Assembly (NCBI GenBank): GCA_029781975.1 | Contig: JAKOVQ010000014.1 | Coordinates: 1 to 64,000, forward strand | Length of the DNA stretch: 64,000 nt | Source of the DNA: Acidobacteriota bacterium | GTDB lineage: Bacteria > Acidobacteriota > Thermoanaerobaculia > UBA5066 | Direction of reading: 5' to 3' | In this document: in pieces, positions 1-10,142 of the stretch | Position numbering within the stretch: position 1 is the stretch's first letter | Layout: each line of letters opens with the position of its first letter | Notes under the pieces: generated by a model | Told to the model about the DNA's origin: nothing | Databases searched by the model: none | Seen by the model: the letters and a program-made list of their open reading frames with translations, nothing else | Translations under genes and position numbers: made by a program

Positions 1-513
1 CAGCTGCGCCGCGCACGCCAGGCCCGCCGGGCCGGAGCCGACGACCGCCACCTTCTTCCCGGTCCGCGTCGCCGGGGCGTCGGCCAGGACCCAGCCCTCG
101 TCGAAGGCCCGGTCGACGATGGCGCACTCGATCGTCTTGATCGTCACCGCCTCGTCGTTGAGGGCGAGGGTGCACGACCCCTCGCACGGCGCGGGGCAGA
201 CGCGGCCGGTGAACTCGGGGAAGTTGTTCGTCTGGTGGAGCCTCACGGCCGCCTCGCGCCACTGGCCCCTGTAGACGAGGTCGTTCCAGTCGGGGATCAG
301 GTTGTTGATCGGGCAGCCCGAGGCCATCCCGCCGATCAGCTTGCCGGTGTGGCAGAACGGCGTCCCGCAGTCCATGCAACGCGCCCCCTGCCTGCGCAGG
401 AGCTCCTCCGGGACGTCGGGGTGCGACTCCAGCCAGTCCTTCACCCTTTCGGCAGGCGGGCGGTACCGCGGGAGCTCCCTCCCGAACTCGAGGAACCCGG
501 TCGGCTTGCCCAT
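1..513 (-). CDS. gltD: Glutamate synthase (NADPH) small subunit, 5' part only
   Basis: This is the N-terminal ~171 residues of the glutamate synthase beta subunit, which takes electrons from NAD(P)H and passes them to the large subunit. The reading starts [10 protein letters not shown] and contains the Cys-rich iron-sulfur region ([13 protein letters not shown], then [12 protein letters not shown] and CPAPCEGSC) followed by the FAD-binding glycine motif [15 protein letters not shown], after which the window ends. The ATG lies 2 nt downstream of the gltB stop codon, so the two subunits are co-transcribed and probably translationally coupled. The FAD/NADPH domains are off the window. The identification is firm. 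Confidence 0.95.
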   Translation of the reverse strand, partial: MGKPTGFLEFGRELPRYRPPAERVKDWLESHPDVPEELLRRQGARCMDCGTPFCHTGKLIGGMASGCPINNLIPDWNDLVYRGQWREAAVRLHQTNNFPEFTGRVCPAPCEGSCTLALNDEAVTIKTIECAIVDRAFDEGWVLADAPATRTGKKVAVVGSGPAGLACAAQL

Positions 514-515
514 CG

Positions 516-3500
516 TCAGTTCCCGCCCGCGCGCGCGACGCTCCGCGCGTTCTCGGTGAAGGCCGCCATGACGGCCTCGTCCTCGGGGAGCCCCTTGCCG
601 CGCATCCGCGCCTGGGCCTCGAGGACCCGGCGGTAGTCGTGCGGCAGGACCTTGACGAAGCTCGGGAGGAAGGCGTCCCACTCCGAGAGGATCCGCCGCG
701 CCCGCGCGCTCTGCGTCGCCGCCGCGTGGCGCGCGACGACCTCCTTCAGCTCCTCGGCCTCCGCCGGGTCGTCGACCGGGGAGAGGCCGACGAGCTCGGT
801 GTTGCAGCGCGTGGCGAAGTCCCCCTTCTCGTCCAGGACGAAGGCGCGCCCGCCCGACATCCCGGCCCCGAAGTTCCTGCCCGTCGGGCCGAGGACGACG
901 ACGCGCCCGCCCGTCATGTACTCGCAGCCGTGGTCGCCGATCGCCTCGACGACGGCGGTGACGCCGCTGTTCCTCACGCAGAAGCGCTCCCCGGCGACGC
1001 CCCGGATGTACGCCTCCCCCGCCGTGGCGCCGTAGAACGCCACGTTCCCGACGATCACGTTCTCCTCCGGGACGAAGGTCGCCCCCTCGGGGGGGACGAC
1101 GACGACCTTTCCCCCGGAGAGCCCCTTCCCCACGTAGTCGTTGGCGTCCCCCTCGAGGAAGAGGGTCATCCCCGGCGGGACGAAGGCGCCGAAGCTCTGC
1201 CCGGCCGAGCCGCGGAAGCGGAGCCGGATGGTGTCCTCCGGGAGCCCCTCGGAGCCCCACCGCTTCGTCACCTCGCTCCCCAGCATCGTCCCGACGACGC
1301 GGTTGCCGTTCTGGATCGGGAGGGTCGCCGTGACGGGCGAGCGGTTCTCGAGGGCGGGCCGGCAGAGGGGGATCAGGGTCGTGGCGTCGAGGGCGTCGGC
1401 GAGCCCGTGCTCCTGCGGGAAGCGGAAGGTCCGCTTCACCTCCCTCGGAACCGTCGGCTTGTGGAGGATCCGCGAGAAGTCGAGCGTCCGCGCCTTCCAG
1501 TGGTCGACGGCGCGCCGCATCTCGAGCCGCTCGCTCCGCCCGACCATCTTGTAGAACTGGCGGTAGCCGAGGTGCGCCATCAGCTCGCGCACCTCCGTCG
1601 CCACGAAGCGCATGAAGGTGACGACGTGCTCGGGGTCGCCGGTGAACCGGCGGCGGAGCTCGGGGTCCTGCGTGGCGACGCCGACCGGGCAGGTGTTCAG
1701 GTGGCAGGCCCGCATCATGATGCAGCCCAGGACGACGAGCGGCGCCGTGGCGAAGCCGAACTCCTCCGCGCCGAGGAGCGCGGCGATCACGACGTCGCGC
1801 CCGGTCTTGAGCTGGCCGTCGGTCTCGAGGGCCACGCGGCTCCTCAGGTCGTTGAGGACGAGGACCTGGTGCGCCTCGGCGAGGCCGATCTCCCACGGGA
1901 TGCCGGCGTGCCGGATGCTCGTGAGCGGCGCAGCGCCGGTGCCGCCGTCGTAGCCGCTGATGAGGATGACGTCGGCGTGCGCCTTGGCCACCCCCGCCGC
2001 GATCGTCCCGACCCCCGCCTCCGAGACGAGCTTCACGCTGACGCGCGCCGCGGGGTTGGCGTTCTTCAGGTCGTGGATCAGCTGGGCGAGGTCCTCGATG
2101 GAGTAGATGTCGTGGTGCGGCGGCGGCGAGATGAGGCCGACGCCGGGGGTGGCGTGGCGGACCTTCGCGATCCAGGGGTAGACCTTCGGGCCGGGGAGCT
2201 GCCCTCCCTCGCCCGGCTTGGCCCCCTGGGCCATCTTGATCTGGATCTCGCGCGCCTCGACGAGGTAGCGGCTCGTCACGCCGAAGCGCCCGGACGCCAC
2301 CTGCTTGATGGCGCTGTTCTTCGAGTCGCCGCCGGGGAGCGGCCGGTACCGCGCGGGGTCCTCGCCCCCCTCCCCGGTGTTGCTCTTCCCGCCCACGCGG
2401 TTCATCGCGATCGCGAGCGCCTCGTGCGCCTCCTGGCTGATCGAGCCGTAGGACATGGCGCCCGTCTTGAAGCGGGCGAGGATGCTCTCGAGCGGCTCCA
2501 CCTCCTCGAGCGGGACCGGCTTGGCGAGCGGACGGAAGTCCATCAGGTCGCGGATCCGCACAGGGTGCTTGCCGTGCCGGTTGACGAGGTCGCTGTACCT
2601 CTTGAACAGCTTGTAGTCGCCCGTCCGGCAGGCCGTCTGCAGGAGGTGGATCGCCTCCGGCGCGTTCAGGTGCTCCTCGCCGTCCCGCCGGTACTGGTAC
2701 CGGCCCCCGGTCCCGAGCGTCGTGTGCTCGACGGGGCGGCTCGGGTAGGCGAAGTCGTGGCGGAGCTGGACCTCCCGCGCGATGGCGTCGATCCCGATCC
2801 CGCCGATCCGCGTCGGCGTCCCGGTGAAGTACTCGTCGACGAAGTCCTGCGAGAGGCCGAGCGCCTCGAAGACCTGGGCGCCGTGGTAGCTCTGGACCGT
2901 GGAGATCCCCATCTTGGAGATGACCTTGACGAGCCCCTTGTTCACCGCCTTGACGTAGCGCTTCTCCGCCGCGGCGGCGTCTCCCGGGACGAGCCTCTGC
3001 CTCACCTGGTCGTGGATCGTCTCGAACGCGAGGTAGGGGTTGATGGCGCTCGCGCCGTAGCCGATCAGGAGGCAGAAGTGGTGGACCTCGCGCGGCTCGC
3101 CCGTCTCCAGGACGAGGCCGACGCGCGTCCGCGACCCCTCGCGGAGGAGGTGGTGCTGGACGGCCGAGAGGGCGAGGAGCGCAGGGATCGGGGCGTCCGT
3201 CGCGTCGTGCCCGCGGTCGGAGAGGATCAGGATGTTGTGCCCCTCGGCGATCGCCTCGCTCGCGCGGCGCCTCAGGTCCTCGATCGACTTCCTCAGGCCC
3301 TTGCCCCCCTCGCGGACGTCGAAGAGCATCGGGAGGGTGATCGACCGGAAGCCCCGGGTCCCGGGCCGGCCGTCGAGCGCGCGGATCTTCTCCAGCTCGG
3401 CGTTCAGGAGGACCGGCGTCGGGAGCTCGAAGTGGAGGGCGGCCTTCGGCGTCGGCTCGAGGAGGTTCTCCTCCGGCCCGATCGCCGTGTCCACGGCCAT

Positions 3501-5123
3501 GACGATCGCCTCGCGGTCCGCGTCGACCGGCGGGTTCGTCACCTGCGCGAAGAGCTGCTTGAAGTAGTCGAAGAGGGGCTGGGGGTTCTCCGAGAGGACC
3601 GCCAGCGGGATGTCGGTCCCCATCGACCCGATCGGCTCGGTCCCCTGCGCCGCCATCGGGTCGATCAGCATCCTCACGTCCTCGAGCGTGTAGCCGAACG
3701 TCTCCTGCCTCACGAGGACCGTCTCGTGGTCGGGCTCGTGGACCTCGGGCGGCTCGGGGAGCTCCTGGAGCCTGACGAGGTGGTCGCGGAGCCACTCGCC
3801 GTACGGGTGCTCCGCGGCGAGCCGGCCCTTGATCTCGGCGTCGGGGACGATCCTCCCCTCGGCCGTGTCGACGAGGAAGAGCCGCCCCGGCTGGAGCCGC
3901 CCCTTCGCCTCGACCCGCTCGGGCGGGAAGTCGAGGACCCCGACCTCCGAGGCCATGACGACGAGACCGTCCTTGGTCGAGACCCAGCGCGAGGGCCGCA
4001 GGCCGTTGCGGTCGAGGATGGCGCCGATCTTCGTCCCGTCCGTGAAGGCGATCGAGGCCGGGCCGTCCCACGGCTCCATGAAGCAGGAGTGGAACTCGTA
4101 GAACGCCTTCAGCGCCGGGTCCATCGACTCGTGCCGGCTCCACGGCTCGGGCACCATCATCATCAGCGCGTGCTCGAGCGGGCGGCCGGCGAGGACGAGG
4201 AGCTCCAGGACGTTGTCGAACATCCCCGAGTCCGACCCCTCGGTGTCGATGACCGGCAGGACCTTCTTCAGGTCGTCGCCGAAGAGGCGCGACTCGAACA
4301 TCCGCTGCCGCGCCTGCATCCAGTTGACGTTCCCGCGCAGCGTGTTGATCTCGCCGTTGTGGGAGATGTAGCGGTAGGGGTGGGCGCGCGACCAGCTGGG
4401 GAAGGTGTTCGTGGAGAAGCGCGAGTGGACCATCGCCAGGCTGGAGACGAAGGAGTCCTCGGACAGGTCCGGGTAGAAGTCCCGGAGCTGGACCGCGTTG
4501 AGCATCCCCTTGTAGACGACGGTCCGGGCCGAGAGGCTCGCCACGTAGAAGGCTCCCCGCCCCGGCAGCGCCGACCGGGAGATCGCCTTCTCCACGAGGC
4601 GCCTCACGACGTAAAGCCTCCGCTCGAAGGGGTCCCCCGCCTGCGTCACCTCCCCGCGGGCGATCAGGAGCTGGCGGATCACCGGCTGGCTGGCGCGAGC
4701 GGTCGCCCCCAGCGAGGCGTTGTCCGTCGGCACGTCGCGCCAGGCGAGGACGCGCTGCCCCTCGGCCGCGACGATCTCCTCCAGCCTCTGCTCGCAGGCC
4801 CGCCGGCTCCCGGCGTCGACCGGGAGGAAGAGCATCGCCACGCCGTAGTCCCCGGGGGCGGGGAGGTCGATGCCGCGTCCCCGGCACCAGGTGGAGAGGA
4901 AGGCGTGGGGGATCCGGGAGAGGAGGCCGGCGCCGTCCCCGGTGTTCTTCTCGCTCCCCGTCGCCCCCCGGTGCTCGAGGTTCGCGAGGACCTGGAGGGC
5001 CTTCCGGACGATGTCATGCGAAGGCCGTGCCTTCACGTCGACGACGAAGCCGAATCCGCACGCGTCGTGCTCGAACGAGGGGTCGTAGAGGCCCTGGGAA
5101 GGAGGGGGAATGGGGCCGCTCAT
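516..5123 (-). CDS. gltB: Glutamate synthase (NADPH) large subunit
   Basis: The alpha subunit of GOGAT moves the amide of glutamine onto 2-oxoglutarate to give two glutamates, the assimilation step paired with glutamine synthetase. At 1535 aa it is full length. The class II amidotransferase nucleophile is expected at Cys22 ([10 protein letters not shown]), exposed after removal of a short propeptide. The central and FMN-binding synthase domains follow (for example [10 protein letters not shown] and [14 protein letters not shown]). The 3Fe-4S cysteines are in [12 protein letters not shown] near residue 1135, and the C-terminal GXGXG beta-helix closes the protein. The ATG start fits the family N-terminus; no clean Shine-Dalgarno is visible. 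It leads the gltB-gltD unit. Confidence 0.97.
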   Translation of the reverse strand: MSGPIPPPSQGLYDPSFEHDACGFGFVVDVKARPSHDIVRKALQVLANLEHRGATGSEKNTGDGAGLLSRIPHAFLSTWCRGRGIDLPAPGDYGVAMLFLPVDAGSRRACEQRLEEIVAAEGQRVLAWRDVPTDNASLGATARASQPVIRQLLIARGEVTQAGDPFERRLYVVRRLVEKAISRSALPGRGAFYVASLSARTVVYKGMLNAVQLRDFYPDLSEDSFVSSLAMVHSRFSTNTFPSWSRAHPYRYISHNGEINTLRGNVNWMQARQRMFESRLFGDDLKKVLPVIDTEGSDSGMFDNVLELLVLAGRPLEHALMMMVPEPWSRHESMDPALKAFYEFHSCFMEPWDGPASIAFTDGTKIGAILDRNGLRPSRWVSTKDGLVVMASEVGVLDFPPERVEAKGRLQPGRLFLVDTAEGRIVPDAEIKGRLAAEHPYGEWLRDHLVRLQELPEPPEVHEPDHETVLVRQETFGYTLEDVRMLIDPMAAQGTEPIGSMGTDIPLAVLSENPQPLFDYFKQLFAQVTNPPVDADREAIVMAVDTAIGPEENLLEPTPKAALHFELPTPVLLNAELEKIRALDGRPGTRGFRSITLPMLFDVREGGKGLRKSIEDLRRRASEAIAEGHNILILSDRGHDATDAPIPALLALSAVQHHLLREGSRTRVGLVLETGEPREVHHFCLLIGYGASAINPYLAFETIHDQVRQRLVPGDAAAAEKRYVKAVNKGLVKVISKMGISTVQSYHGAQVFEALGLSQDFVDEYFTGTPTRIGGIGIDAIAREVQLRHDFAYPSRPVEHTTLGTGGRYQYRRDGEEHLNAPEAIHLLQTACRTGDYKLFKRYSDLVNRHGKHPVRIRDLMDFRPLAKPVPLEEVEPLESILARFKTGAMSYGSISQEAHEALAIAMNRVGGKSNTGEGGEDPARYRPLPGGDSKNSAIKQVASGRFGVTSRYLVEAREIQIKMAQGAKPGEGGQLPGPKVYPWIAKVRHATPGVGLISPPPHHDIYSIEDLAQLIHDLKNANPAARVSVKLVSEAGVGTIAAGVAKAHADVILISGYDGGTGAAPLTSIRHAGIPWEIGLAEAHQVLVLNDLRSRVALETDGQLKTGRDVVIAALLGAEEFGFATAPLVVLGCIMMRACHLNTCPVGVATQDPELRRRFTGDPEHVVTFMRFVATEVRELMAHLGYRQFYKMVGRSERLEMRRAVDHWKARTLDFSRILHKPTVPREVKRTFRFPQEHGLADALDATTLIPLCRPALENRSPVTATLPIQNGNRVVGTMLGSEVTKRWGSEGLPEDTIRLRFRGSAGQSFGAFVPPGMTLFLEGDANDYVGKGLSGGKVVVVPPEGATFVPEENVIVGNVAFYGATAGEAYIRGVAGERFCVRNSGVTAVVEAIGDHGCEYMTGGRVVVLGPTGRNFGAGMSGGRAFVLDEKGDFATRCNTELVGLSPVDDPAEAEELKEVVARHAAATQSARARRILSEWDAFLPSFVKVLPHDYRRVLEAQARMRGKGLPEDEAVMAAFTENARSVARAGGN

Positions 5124-5218
5124 GTACGCCCAAACCCTTCCGGAAGAGACACTTGGTCGCCGTCGGCCGACGTCGCGGCGGGGTCGGGGTCGGAGCGGGA
5201 GGGGGTCTCCATTGAGGG

Positions 5219-5227
5219 ATGGTATCA
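5219..5227 (-). promoter_or_regulatory. Possible extended -10 element for gltBD
   Basis: The minus strand reads TGATACCAT here, which fits TGnTAnnnT, in the most A+T-rich part (5213-5250) of the 229-nt spacer upstream of gltB. No good -35 is found at 17 nt. It would give a leader of about 90 nt. Weak, pattern-only call. Confidence 0.3.
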
Positions 5228-5352
5228 GAGCGCTTGCATGATTATTCAGGCCCCGTCAAGCCCGAAAATCGGCCCCGCCCCGCTTACGCGCCCCCCCGTG
5301 CAGAAACGCGCGGCGAGGCGTCGAGCCCCGGCCGGGGCCCTCCGTGGCGGCG

Positions 5353-8300
5353 TCAGCCGCCGTTCCCCTCCGACGGGGTGAGCGCCTCGGCGACGTTCCG
5401 CGGCAGGCGGATGGTCATCCGCGTCCCCCGCCCCGGCTCGCTCGCCACGACGATGTCGCCCCCCTGGAGCCGGCAGAAGCTCCGGCTGATCGAGAGGCCC
5501 AGCCCGGTTCCCCCGAGGCCGGCGCCGGGACCCGCACCCACCTGGAAGAACGGCTGGAAGAGCCGGGCGAGCTGCTCCTGGGTCAGGCCGACCCCGGTGT
5601 CCTCGACGTCGAAGAGGACCCAGCCCTGCCCCGACTCCGAGGTGTAGGCCCTGACCCGCAGCCTCACTCGGCCGTTCTCGGTGAACTTGGCCGCGTTCGA
5701 GAGGAGGTTGACCAGGCTCTGCCTCAGCTTCGCCTCGTCGGCCGCGAGCTCGCGGGCCTCCTCGGCGACCGTCGACTCGAGGCGGTTCCCGTTCCGCTCC
5801 ACCAGCGGCCTCACGAGGCCCGTCACCTCCTCCACGAGGCGGGCCACGTCGATCGGCGAGACGGTCACGTCCATCCGTCCCGCCTCGACCTTCGCCAGGT
5901 CGAGGATCCCGTTGATCAGCTCCAGCTGCCGCCGCGCCGCGGTCTGGATCCGGGCCAGGTCCGGGAGGAGGTGGGTCGAGCCCGACGCCTCGGCGTCGTC
6001 CGACAGCATCTCGCCGTACCCGATGATGGCGTTCAGCGGGGTCCGGAGCTCGTGCGAGACGTTCGCCAGGAACTCGCTCTTCGTCCGGCTCGCCTCCTCC
6101 GCCAGGCGCATCGCGGCCGCGGTCTTGTCCCTCTCCTCGCGGAGCCGCCGCGTCCTCTCGTCGACGAGCCTCACGAGCTCCTCCTGCCGGTCCGTCAGGC
6201 GCTTCACCCGCAGCCTCGAGGCCCCGGCCAGGAGGACGGCGGCGACCGCCCCCAGGAGCGCCGGGAAGAGCCACGTCTGCGTGAACCGGGGCGCGACCGT
6301 GAACGGAAACTCGGCGGTCGCCGCGGACGGCCTCCCGTCCTCGTTCACGGCGCGGACGAGGAAGACGTAGCGCCCGGGCGGGACGTGCGTGTAGGTCGCC
6401 TCGCGGCGTCCGCCTGCGTCGACCCAGTCGGGCTCGTACCCGTCGAGGCGGACCTGGAAGCGGACGCCCCCCGGCGTCCGCAGGCTCGGCGCGGTGTAGC
6501 GGAAGACCAGCCGGCCGGGCCCCGGCGAGAGCGGAACGGCCGGGGGGGACTCGAAGGCCCGCCCGTCGACGGTCAGCGTCTCGACGGCGGGAAGCGGGGG
6601 CGCGTCGTTGCGGGGGATCCGGTCCGGGTCGACGACGACCGCGCCCCGGATCGTCGCGAACCAGAGCCGGCCGTCGGAGGCCCGAAGCGCCGGGGGCTGG
6701 GAGCCGCCGTACCCCTCGAGGATCGGGAGCCCGTCCTCGGTGCCGAAGGCGGTGCACGGGACCTGGGCGATCTCCCCGCGAGCGAGCCGCGCGACGTCGC
6801 TCTTGGCGATCCGGAAGACCCCCCGGTTCGACGACATCCAGAGGCTCCCGCGCCCGTCGTCGAGGACGGAGTAGAGGAGGTCGTCGCAGAGCCCCTCCCT
6901 GCGGGAGACGTTCCGGAACGTCCCGGCCGAAAGGTGCGACAGGCCGCCGTTCAGGGTCGCGATCCAGAGGCTCCCGTCCGCGTCGAGCGAGAGCGCGGTG
7001 ACCTGGTCGTCCGCCAGGCCGTCCTTCCTCGTCAGGCTCGAGATCCGGCCGTCCTTCATCCGGGCGAGGCCGCCACCGTACGTCGCGATCCACAGCGTCC
7101 CGTCGGCCCCTTCGGCGAGGTCGAGGACCACGTCGCTCCCGAGGCCGTCCGCCTTTCGGAAGACCTGCTGCTTCCCGCCCGCGAGCCGGACGAGCCCTCC
7201 CCCCTCCGTCCCGATCCACATCGCGCCGGAGCGGTCCTCGAGGAAGACGTTGATCTGGTCGCTCGGAAAGCCGGTCCGGGTCGTCAGCGCCGTGACCTTC
7301 CCCCTCACCACGCGGTTCACGCCGCCGCCGTCGGTCCCGACCCAGAGCGTCCCCTCGCGGTCGAACCGGAGGGACCAGATCCGGTCGGTCGTGAGCCCCT
7401 GCCGGACGGTGAGCCAGCTCGCCGGCCCGGCGCCGATCCGGCCGATCCCCGCCGCCGTTCCGACGAGGATCCCCCCGCCCGGGAGCTCGGCGAACGCGCG
7501 GACCTGGTCGCTCGGGAGCCCGTCGCGGCGCCCCCAGGCCGTGAACGCCGTCGCCTTGAGCCGCACGAGACCGGCGCCGTAGGTCCCGACGAGGAGGTCC
7601 CCCTCCCGGTCCTCGACGAGGCTCGTCAGCTGGTCGTCGGGCAGGCCGTCGGCCGCCCGCAGCCGCTCGCTCCTCCCGTCGCGCCACCTGACGAGCCCGT
7701 CGCCGTCCGTGGCCACCCAGAGGGAGCCTTCCCGGTCGAGGAGGAGCGCGGTGACCCGGTCCCTCGCGTCCCCCCCGAGCGGGACCCGGGCGAAGCGGCT
7801 GCCGTCGAACCGGAGGAGCCCTCCGCCGTGGGTCCCGACCCAGAGCTGCCCGCCGGCCGACGGGAGGAGCGCGCGCAGCTCGTCCGGCGGGAGCCCGTCC
7901 GACCGGCCCCAGGTCCTCAGCTGCCCGCCGGCGAGCCGGAGGAGCCGCCCGCCGGCGGTGCCGGCCCAAAGGACGTCGTCCGGGCCCCGCGCCAGGCAGA
8001 GGATCCGAAGGTCGGGCCGCTCCCCGGGGAGGGGGACGGCGAGGAGCTGGCCGCCGCTTTCGCGGAAGAGCCCGGCGCCGTCGGTGGCGACCCAGATGGA
8101 GCCGTCGCGGTCTTCGAGGAGGTCCGAGACGCCCGCCTCCCCCAGCGCCTCCGGCACCTCGACCCGGAAGAACCGCCCCCCGCGCCACGCGGCGAGGCCG
8201 CCCCCGTTCGTCCCGGCCCAGAGAGTCCCGTCCCGCGCCAGCAGGAGGCTGCGGACCCAGCTGTGCCGGAGCGCGGACGTGTTCCGCTTGTCGAAGACCC

Positions 8301-8529
8301 GGAAGGAGAGCCCGTCGAACCGCGCGAGGCCGTCCTGCGTCCCGATCCAGAGGTATCCGTCGCCCGTCTGAGCGAGCGCGGCCACCGTGCTCTGCGGCAG
8401 TCCCTCGTCGACCCGCCAGTTCTTCAGCGCGAGGTCGCGGAGGGGAACGGAGGGAGGGAGCGCGACGAGCCGGCCCGCCGGGCCGAGGAGGAGCAAGAGC
8501 CCCAGGGCGGGGGCGAGCCGGGACGACAT
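5353..8529 (-). CDS. Sensor histidine kinase with two Reg_prop beta-propellers and Y_Y_Y domain
   Basis: This is a membrane sensor kinase of about 1058 aa with a hybrid-two-component-system (HTCS) type sensor half. A signal peptide (LGLLLLLGPAGRLVALP) is followed by 14 copies of a Reg_prop blade of the type LWIGTxxGGLxRxxGG, enough for two seven-bladed propellers. A Y_Y_Y-like Ig domain (RLVFRYTAPSLR, then YTHVPPGRYVFLVRAVNEDG), a transmembrane helix (LFPALLGAVAAVLLAG) and a coiled coil follow. The kinase core has an H-box SHELRTPLNAIIGY near residue 826, an N-box LVNLLSNAAKF and G-boxes DTGVGL and GGTGLGLSIS. There is no receiver or DNA-binding domain and no adjacent response regulator, so its partner is unknown. 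The ATG at 8529 gives a signal peptide; a longer reading would run into the upstream gene. Ligand unknown. Confidence 0.9.
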   Translation of the reverse strand: MSSRLAPALGLLLLLGPAGRLVALPPSVPLRDLALKNWRVDEGLPQSTVAALAQTGDGYLWIGTQDGLARFDGLSFRVFDKRNTSALRHSWVRSLLLARDGTLWAGTNGGGLAAWRGGRFFRVEVPEALGEAGVSDLLEDRDGSIWVATDGAGLFRESGGQLLAVPLPGERPDLRILCLARGPDDVLWAGTAGGRLLRLAGGQLRTWGRSDGLPPDELRALLPSAGGQLWVGTHGGGLLRFDGSRFARVPLGGDARDRVTALLLDREGSLWVATDGDGLVRWRDGRSERLRAADGLPDDQLTSLVEDREGDLLVGTYGAGLVRLKATAFTAWGRRDGLPSDQVRAFAELPGGGILVGTAAGIGRIGAGPASWLTVRQGLTTDRIWSLRFDREGTLWVGTDGGGVNRVVRGKVTALTTRTGFPSDQINVFLEDRSGAMWIGTEGGGLVRLAGGKQQVFRKADGLGSDVVLDLAEGADGTLWIATYGGGLARMKDGRISSLTRKDGLADDQVTALSLDADGSLWIATLNGGLSHLSAGTFRNVSRREGLCDDLLYSVLDDGRGSLWMSSNRGVFRIAKSDVARLARGEIAQVPCTAFGTEDGLPILEGYGGSQPPALRASDGRLWFATIRGAVVVDPDRIPRNDAPPLPAVETLTVDGRAFESPPAVPLSPGPGRLVFRYTAPSLRTPGGVRFQVRLDGYEPDWVDAGGRREATYTHVPPGRYVFLVRAVNEDGRPSAATAEFPFTVAPRFTQTWLFPALLGAVAAVLLAGASRLRVKRLTDRQEELVRLVDERTRRLREERDKTAAAMRLAEEASRTKSEFLANVSHELRTPLNAIIGYGEMLSDDAEASGSTHLLPDLARIQTAARRQLELINGILDLAKVEAGRMDVTVSPIDVARLVEEVTGLVRPLVERNGNRLESTVAEEARELAADEAKLRQSLVNLLSNAAKFTENGRVRLRVRAYTSESGQGWVLFDVEDTGVGLTQEQLARLFQPFFQVGAGPGAGLGGTGLGLSISRSFCRLQGGDIVVASEPGRGTRMTIRLPRNVAEALTPSEGNGG

Positions 8530-8538
8530 CGGACCGTC

Positions 8539-8544
8539 AGCATA
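8539..8544 (-). promoter_or_regulatory. Candidate -10 box of a leaderless promoter (sensor kinase)
   Basis: The minus strand reads TATGCT ending 9 nt before the kinase ATG, with no Shine-Dalgarno in between. No recognisable -35 is present. The predicted transcript start is about 2-3 nt before the ATG. Confidence 0.45.
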
Positions 8545-8693
8545 GAAGATGCGCGCCCTGCCGCGCGCGAAGCGCCCGGCGTTTCTCCCCCGCTCCGGCA
8601 CGGCGTCCGTCGACCCCGCCCCCGACGGGATCTCCTCCTTGCTCACGCTCTCCACGTCCCTGTCATGTCGCGCGGCCCTCCCGCGTGACGCCG

Positions 8694-9461
8694 TCAGGCC
8701 CAGCCGCGGAGCCGGTACCAGAGGAATCCGAGCCGCTCCCAGAGCGCAGCGTGGGTCAAGGCGAGAGCGTCCGGGGCGGGGATCCATCGAAGCGGCGAGG
8801 AGCTGCGGCCCTTCACCACCGAGACGTCACACGCCGAGGGGATCACCGTCAGCCGGGTGACCGAGAACGCAGCCACGGCCCGGGGCATGTGGAGGGAGCT
8901 CGTCACGAGGAGGACCCGGCGGACCCCCCGCGCGAGGAGCAGCTTTTCGGTGTCGACGGCGTTTTCGCGGGTGGTCGCTCCCCGCGGCTCGGGGAGGATC
9001 GCATCGCGAGGGACTCCCCACTCGACGAGGAGGGCGGTCATCGCCGCCGCCTCGGGCTCGGGCGCCGCCGACCAGGGGAGCTCGCCTCCCGAAGGGACCA
9101 CGAGCGGCGCCTTCCCGGCCTGGTAGAGGCGGGCGGCGTGGAGGACGCGGTCGGAGGCGTCCACCAGCTCGGCTTCGGTCCGGGGCGGGAGGCGGGGAGC
9201 GAGCGCCCCGCCGAGAACGACGATCGCCTCGGCCCGCGGGCTCTCCTCGACCGGCAAGGGAGGGAAGCGGCGCTCGAGCGGCCCCGCGAGCGCGTCCGCG
9301 ACCGCGGGCGTCGAGGCCGCCCAGAGCGTCACGAGCGACGCGAGGCCGGCGGCCAGGGCGGCGCGCGGCCTCTTCAGGAGCCCGAGGACGATCGCGAGGA
9401 GGCCGGCTGCGAGCGCCGCGTCGAGCGGGAGGAGGAGGTGTCCGACGAGCTTCTCGAGCAC
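8694..9461 (-). CDS. DUF218 (YdcF/ElyC/SanA-like) membrane-anchored protein
   Basis: This 255-aa protein has two N-terminal hydrophobic helices (LLLPLDAALAAGLLAIVLG and ALAAGLASLVTLWAAS) and then a DUF218 domain. Typical motifs are EAIVVLGGAL, VVPSGGELPW, the conserved acidic pair region and LLVTSSLHMPRAVAAF. DUF218 proteins act at the inner membrane and are implicated in envelope or polysaccharide metabolism (ElyC, SanA), but their reaction is not settled. The start is GTG at 9461, 25 nt downstream of the thioredoxin-like gene, so the two probably form one unit. No strong Shine-Dalgarno is seen. Confidence 0.82.
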   Translation of the reverse strand: MLEKLVGHLLLPLDAALAAGLLAIVLGLLKRPRAALAAGLASLVTLWAASTPAVADALAGPLERRFPPLPVEESPRAEAIVVLGGALAPRLPPRTEAELVDASDRVLHAARLYQAGKAPLVVPSGGELPWSAAPEPEAAAMTALLVEWGVPRDAILPEPRGATTRENAVDTEKLLLARGVRRVLLVTSSLHMPRAVAAFSVTRLTVIPSACDVSVVKGRSSSPLRWIPAPDALALTHAALWERLGFLWYRLRGWA

Positions 9462-9486
9462 GAATTGCGGGGTCGCCCCCGGCGGG

Positions 9487-10035
9487 TCAGCGGGCGTTCG
9501 CCTCGAGGAAGGCGATCACCTTCGACGGCGAGTGCCCCTTCCCCTCCTCGAGGGCGCCCGTCTCCTGGACCTTCACGGCCTTGCCGTCCGCGCCGACGAC
9601 GACGAGGCACGGGAGGCCGGTCTTCTTCAGGTCCACGCCGTACCCCGACGCCACGTCGAGGTTCTTCGTCATCCGGCCGACGTCGACCTTCACCGGGACG
9701 TAGCCCTTCTCCAGCGCGGCCTTCACCTTCGGGTCGTCGTGGAAGAGGGCGTCGAGGCTGCGGCACCAGCTGCACCAGTTGGCGCCGAAGGTCACGAGGA
9801 CCCGCTTCTTCGAGGCCTTCGCCTCCGTGACCGCTGCGGCGAGGTCCTTCCAGGCGTCGGCCTTCTCGTCGTAGACCTTGGGCGAGGCCTTGATCCTCGC
9901 GGTCGCCTCCCCCGGTCCCGCCGCAGGGGCCGGGGCGGGAGCCGGGGCCGACGCCGCCTGCTGCGCGGGAGCGGGGAGAGGAAGGAGGGCGAGGGCCGGG
10001 AGGAGGAGGACGGGGAGGAGTCGGGTGGGTGTCAT
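9487..10035 (-). CDS. Exported thioredoxin-fold protein
   Basis: This is a 182-aa exported protein. The signal peptide (LLPVLLLPALALLPLPAPAQQ) precedes an Ala/Pro-rich linker (to about residue 45) and a thioredoxin-fold domain with the redox motif FGANWCSWCRSLD and a thioredoxin_7-like sequence (LFHDDPKVKAALEKGYVPVKVDV). The CSWC active site and the cis-Pro region (GLPCLVVVGADGK) are present, so a periplasmic disulfide reductase or related role is likely; the substrate is unknown. It precedes the DUF218 gene on the same strand. The start codon appears leaderless (see the -10 box at 10045-10050). Confidence 0.85.
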   Translation of the reverse strand: MTPTRLLPVLLLPALALLPLPAPAQQAASAPAPAPAPAAGPGEATARIKASPKVYDEKADAWKDLAAAVTEAKASKKRVLVTFGANWCSWCRSLDALFHDDPKVKAALEKGYVPVKVDVGRMTKNLDVASGYGVDLKKTGLPCLVVVGADGKAVKVQETGALEEGKGHSPSKVIAFLEANAR

Positions 10036-10044
10036 CGACCGCCG

Positions 10045-10050
10045 ATTCTA
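10045..10050 (-). promoter_or_regulatory. Candidate -10 box of a leaderless promoter (thioredoxin-like gene)
   Basis: The minus strand reads TAGAAT ending 9 nt before the ATG at 10035. The intervening bases (CGGCGGTCG) contain no Shine-Dalgarno. No clear -35 is found 16-18 nt upstream. Confidence 0.5.
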
Positions 10051-10064
10051 TTCGTGCTCCGATG

Positions 10065-10078
10065 GTGACCCCCGTCAC
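10065..10078. repeat. Perfect inverted repeat in a divergent spacer
   Basis: GTGAC-CCCC-GTCAC is a perfect 5-4-5 inverted repeat in the 107-nt spacer between the divergent thioredoxin-like and secreted-protein genes. It lies 15 nt upstream of the candidate -10 box at 10045-10050, where a -35 or operator would be. It could be a regulator site or a chance palindrome. Confidence 0.35.
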
Positions 10079-10142
10079 GCACCCGTCGCTTCGACGGTGA
10101 GATCGTCCGGGGGCCCGGCACTCGCTCCCGAGGAGGCCCTCC

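Noticed and set aside
5161-5172. Palindrome CGTCGGCCGACG upstream of gltB
   Set aside because: Short G+C palindromes of this type are expected by chance here; no other support.
639-5381. A 1580-codon open reading opposite gltB
   Set aside because: It is the antisense shadow of gltB, produced by very high third-position G+C. The Arg/Asp/Leu-rich translation has no domain pattern.
5344-8688. A 1114-codon open reading opposite the sensor kinase
   Set aside because: It is an antisense shadow of the propeller repeats; its regular Glu-Pro-Glu-Arg composition follows the repeats on the other strand.
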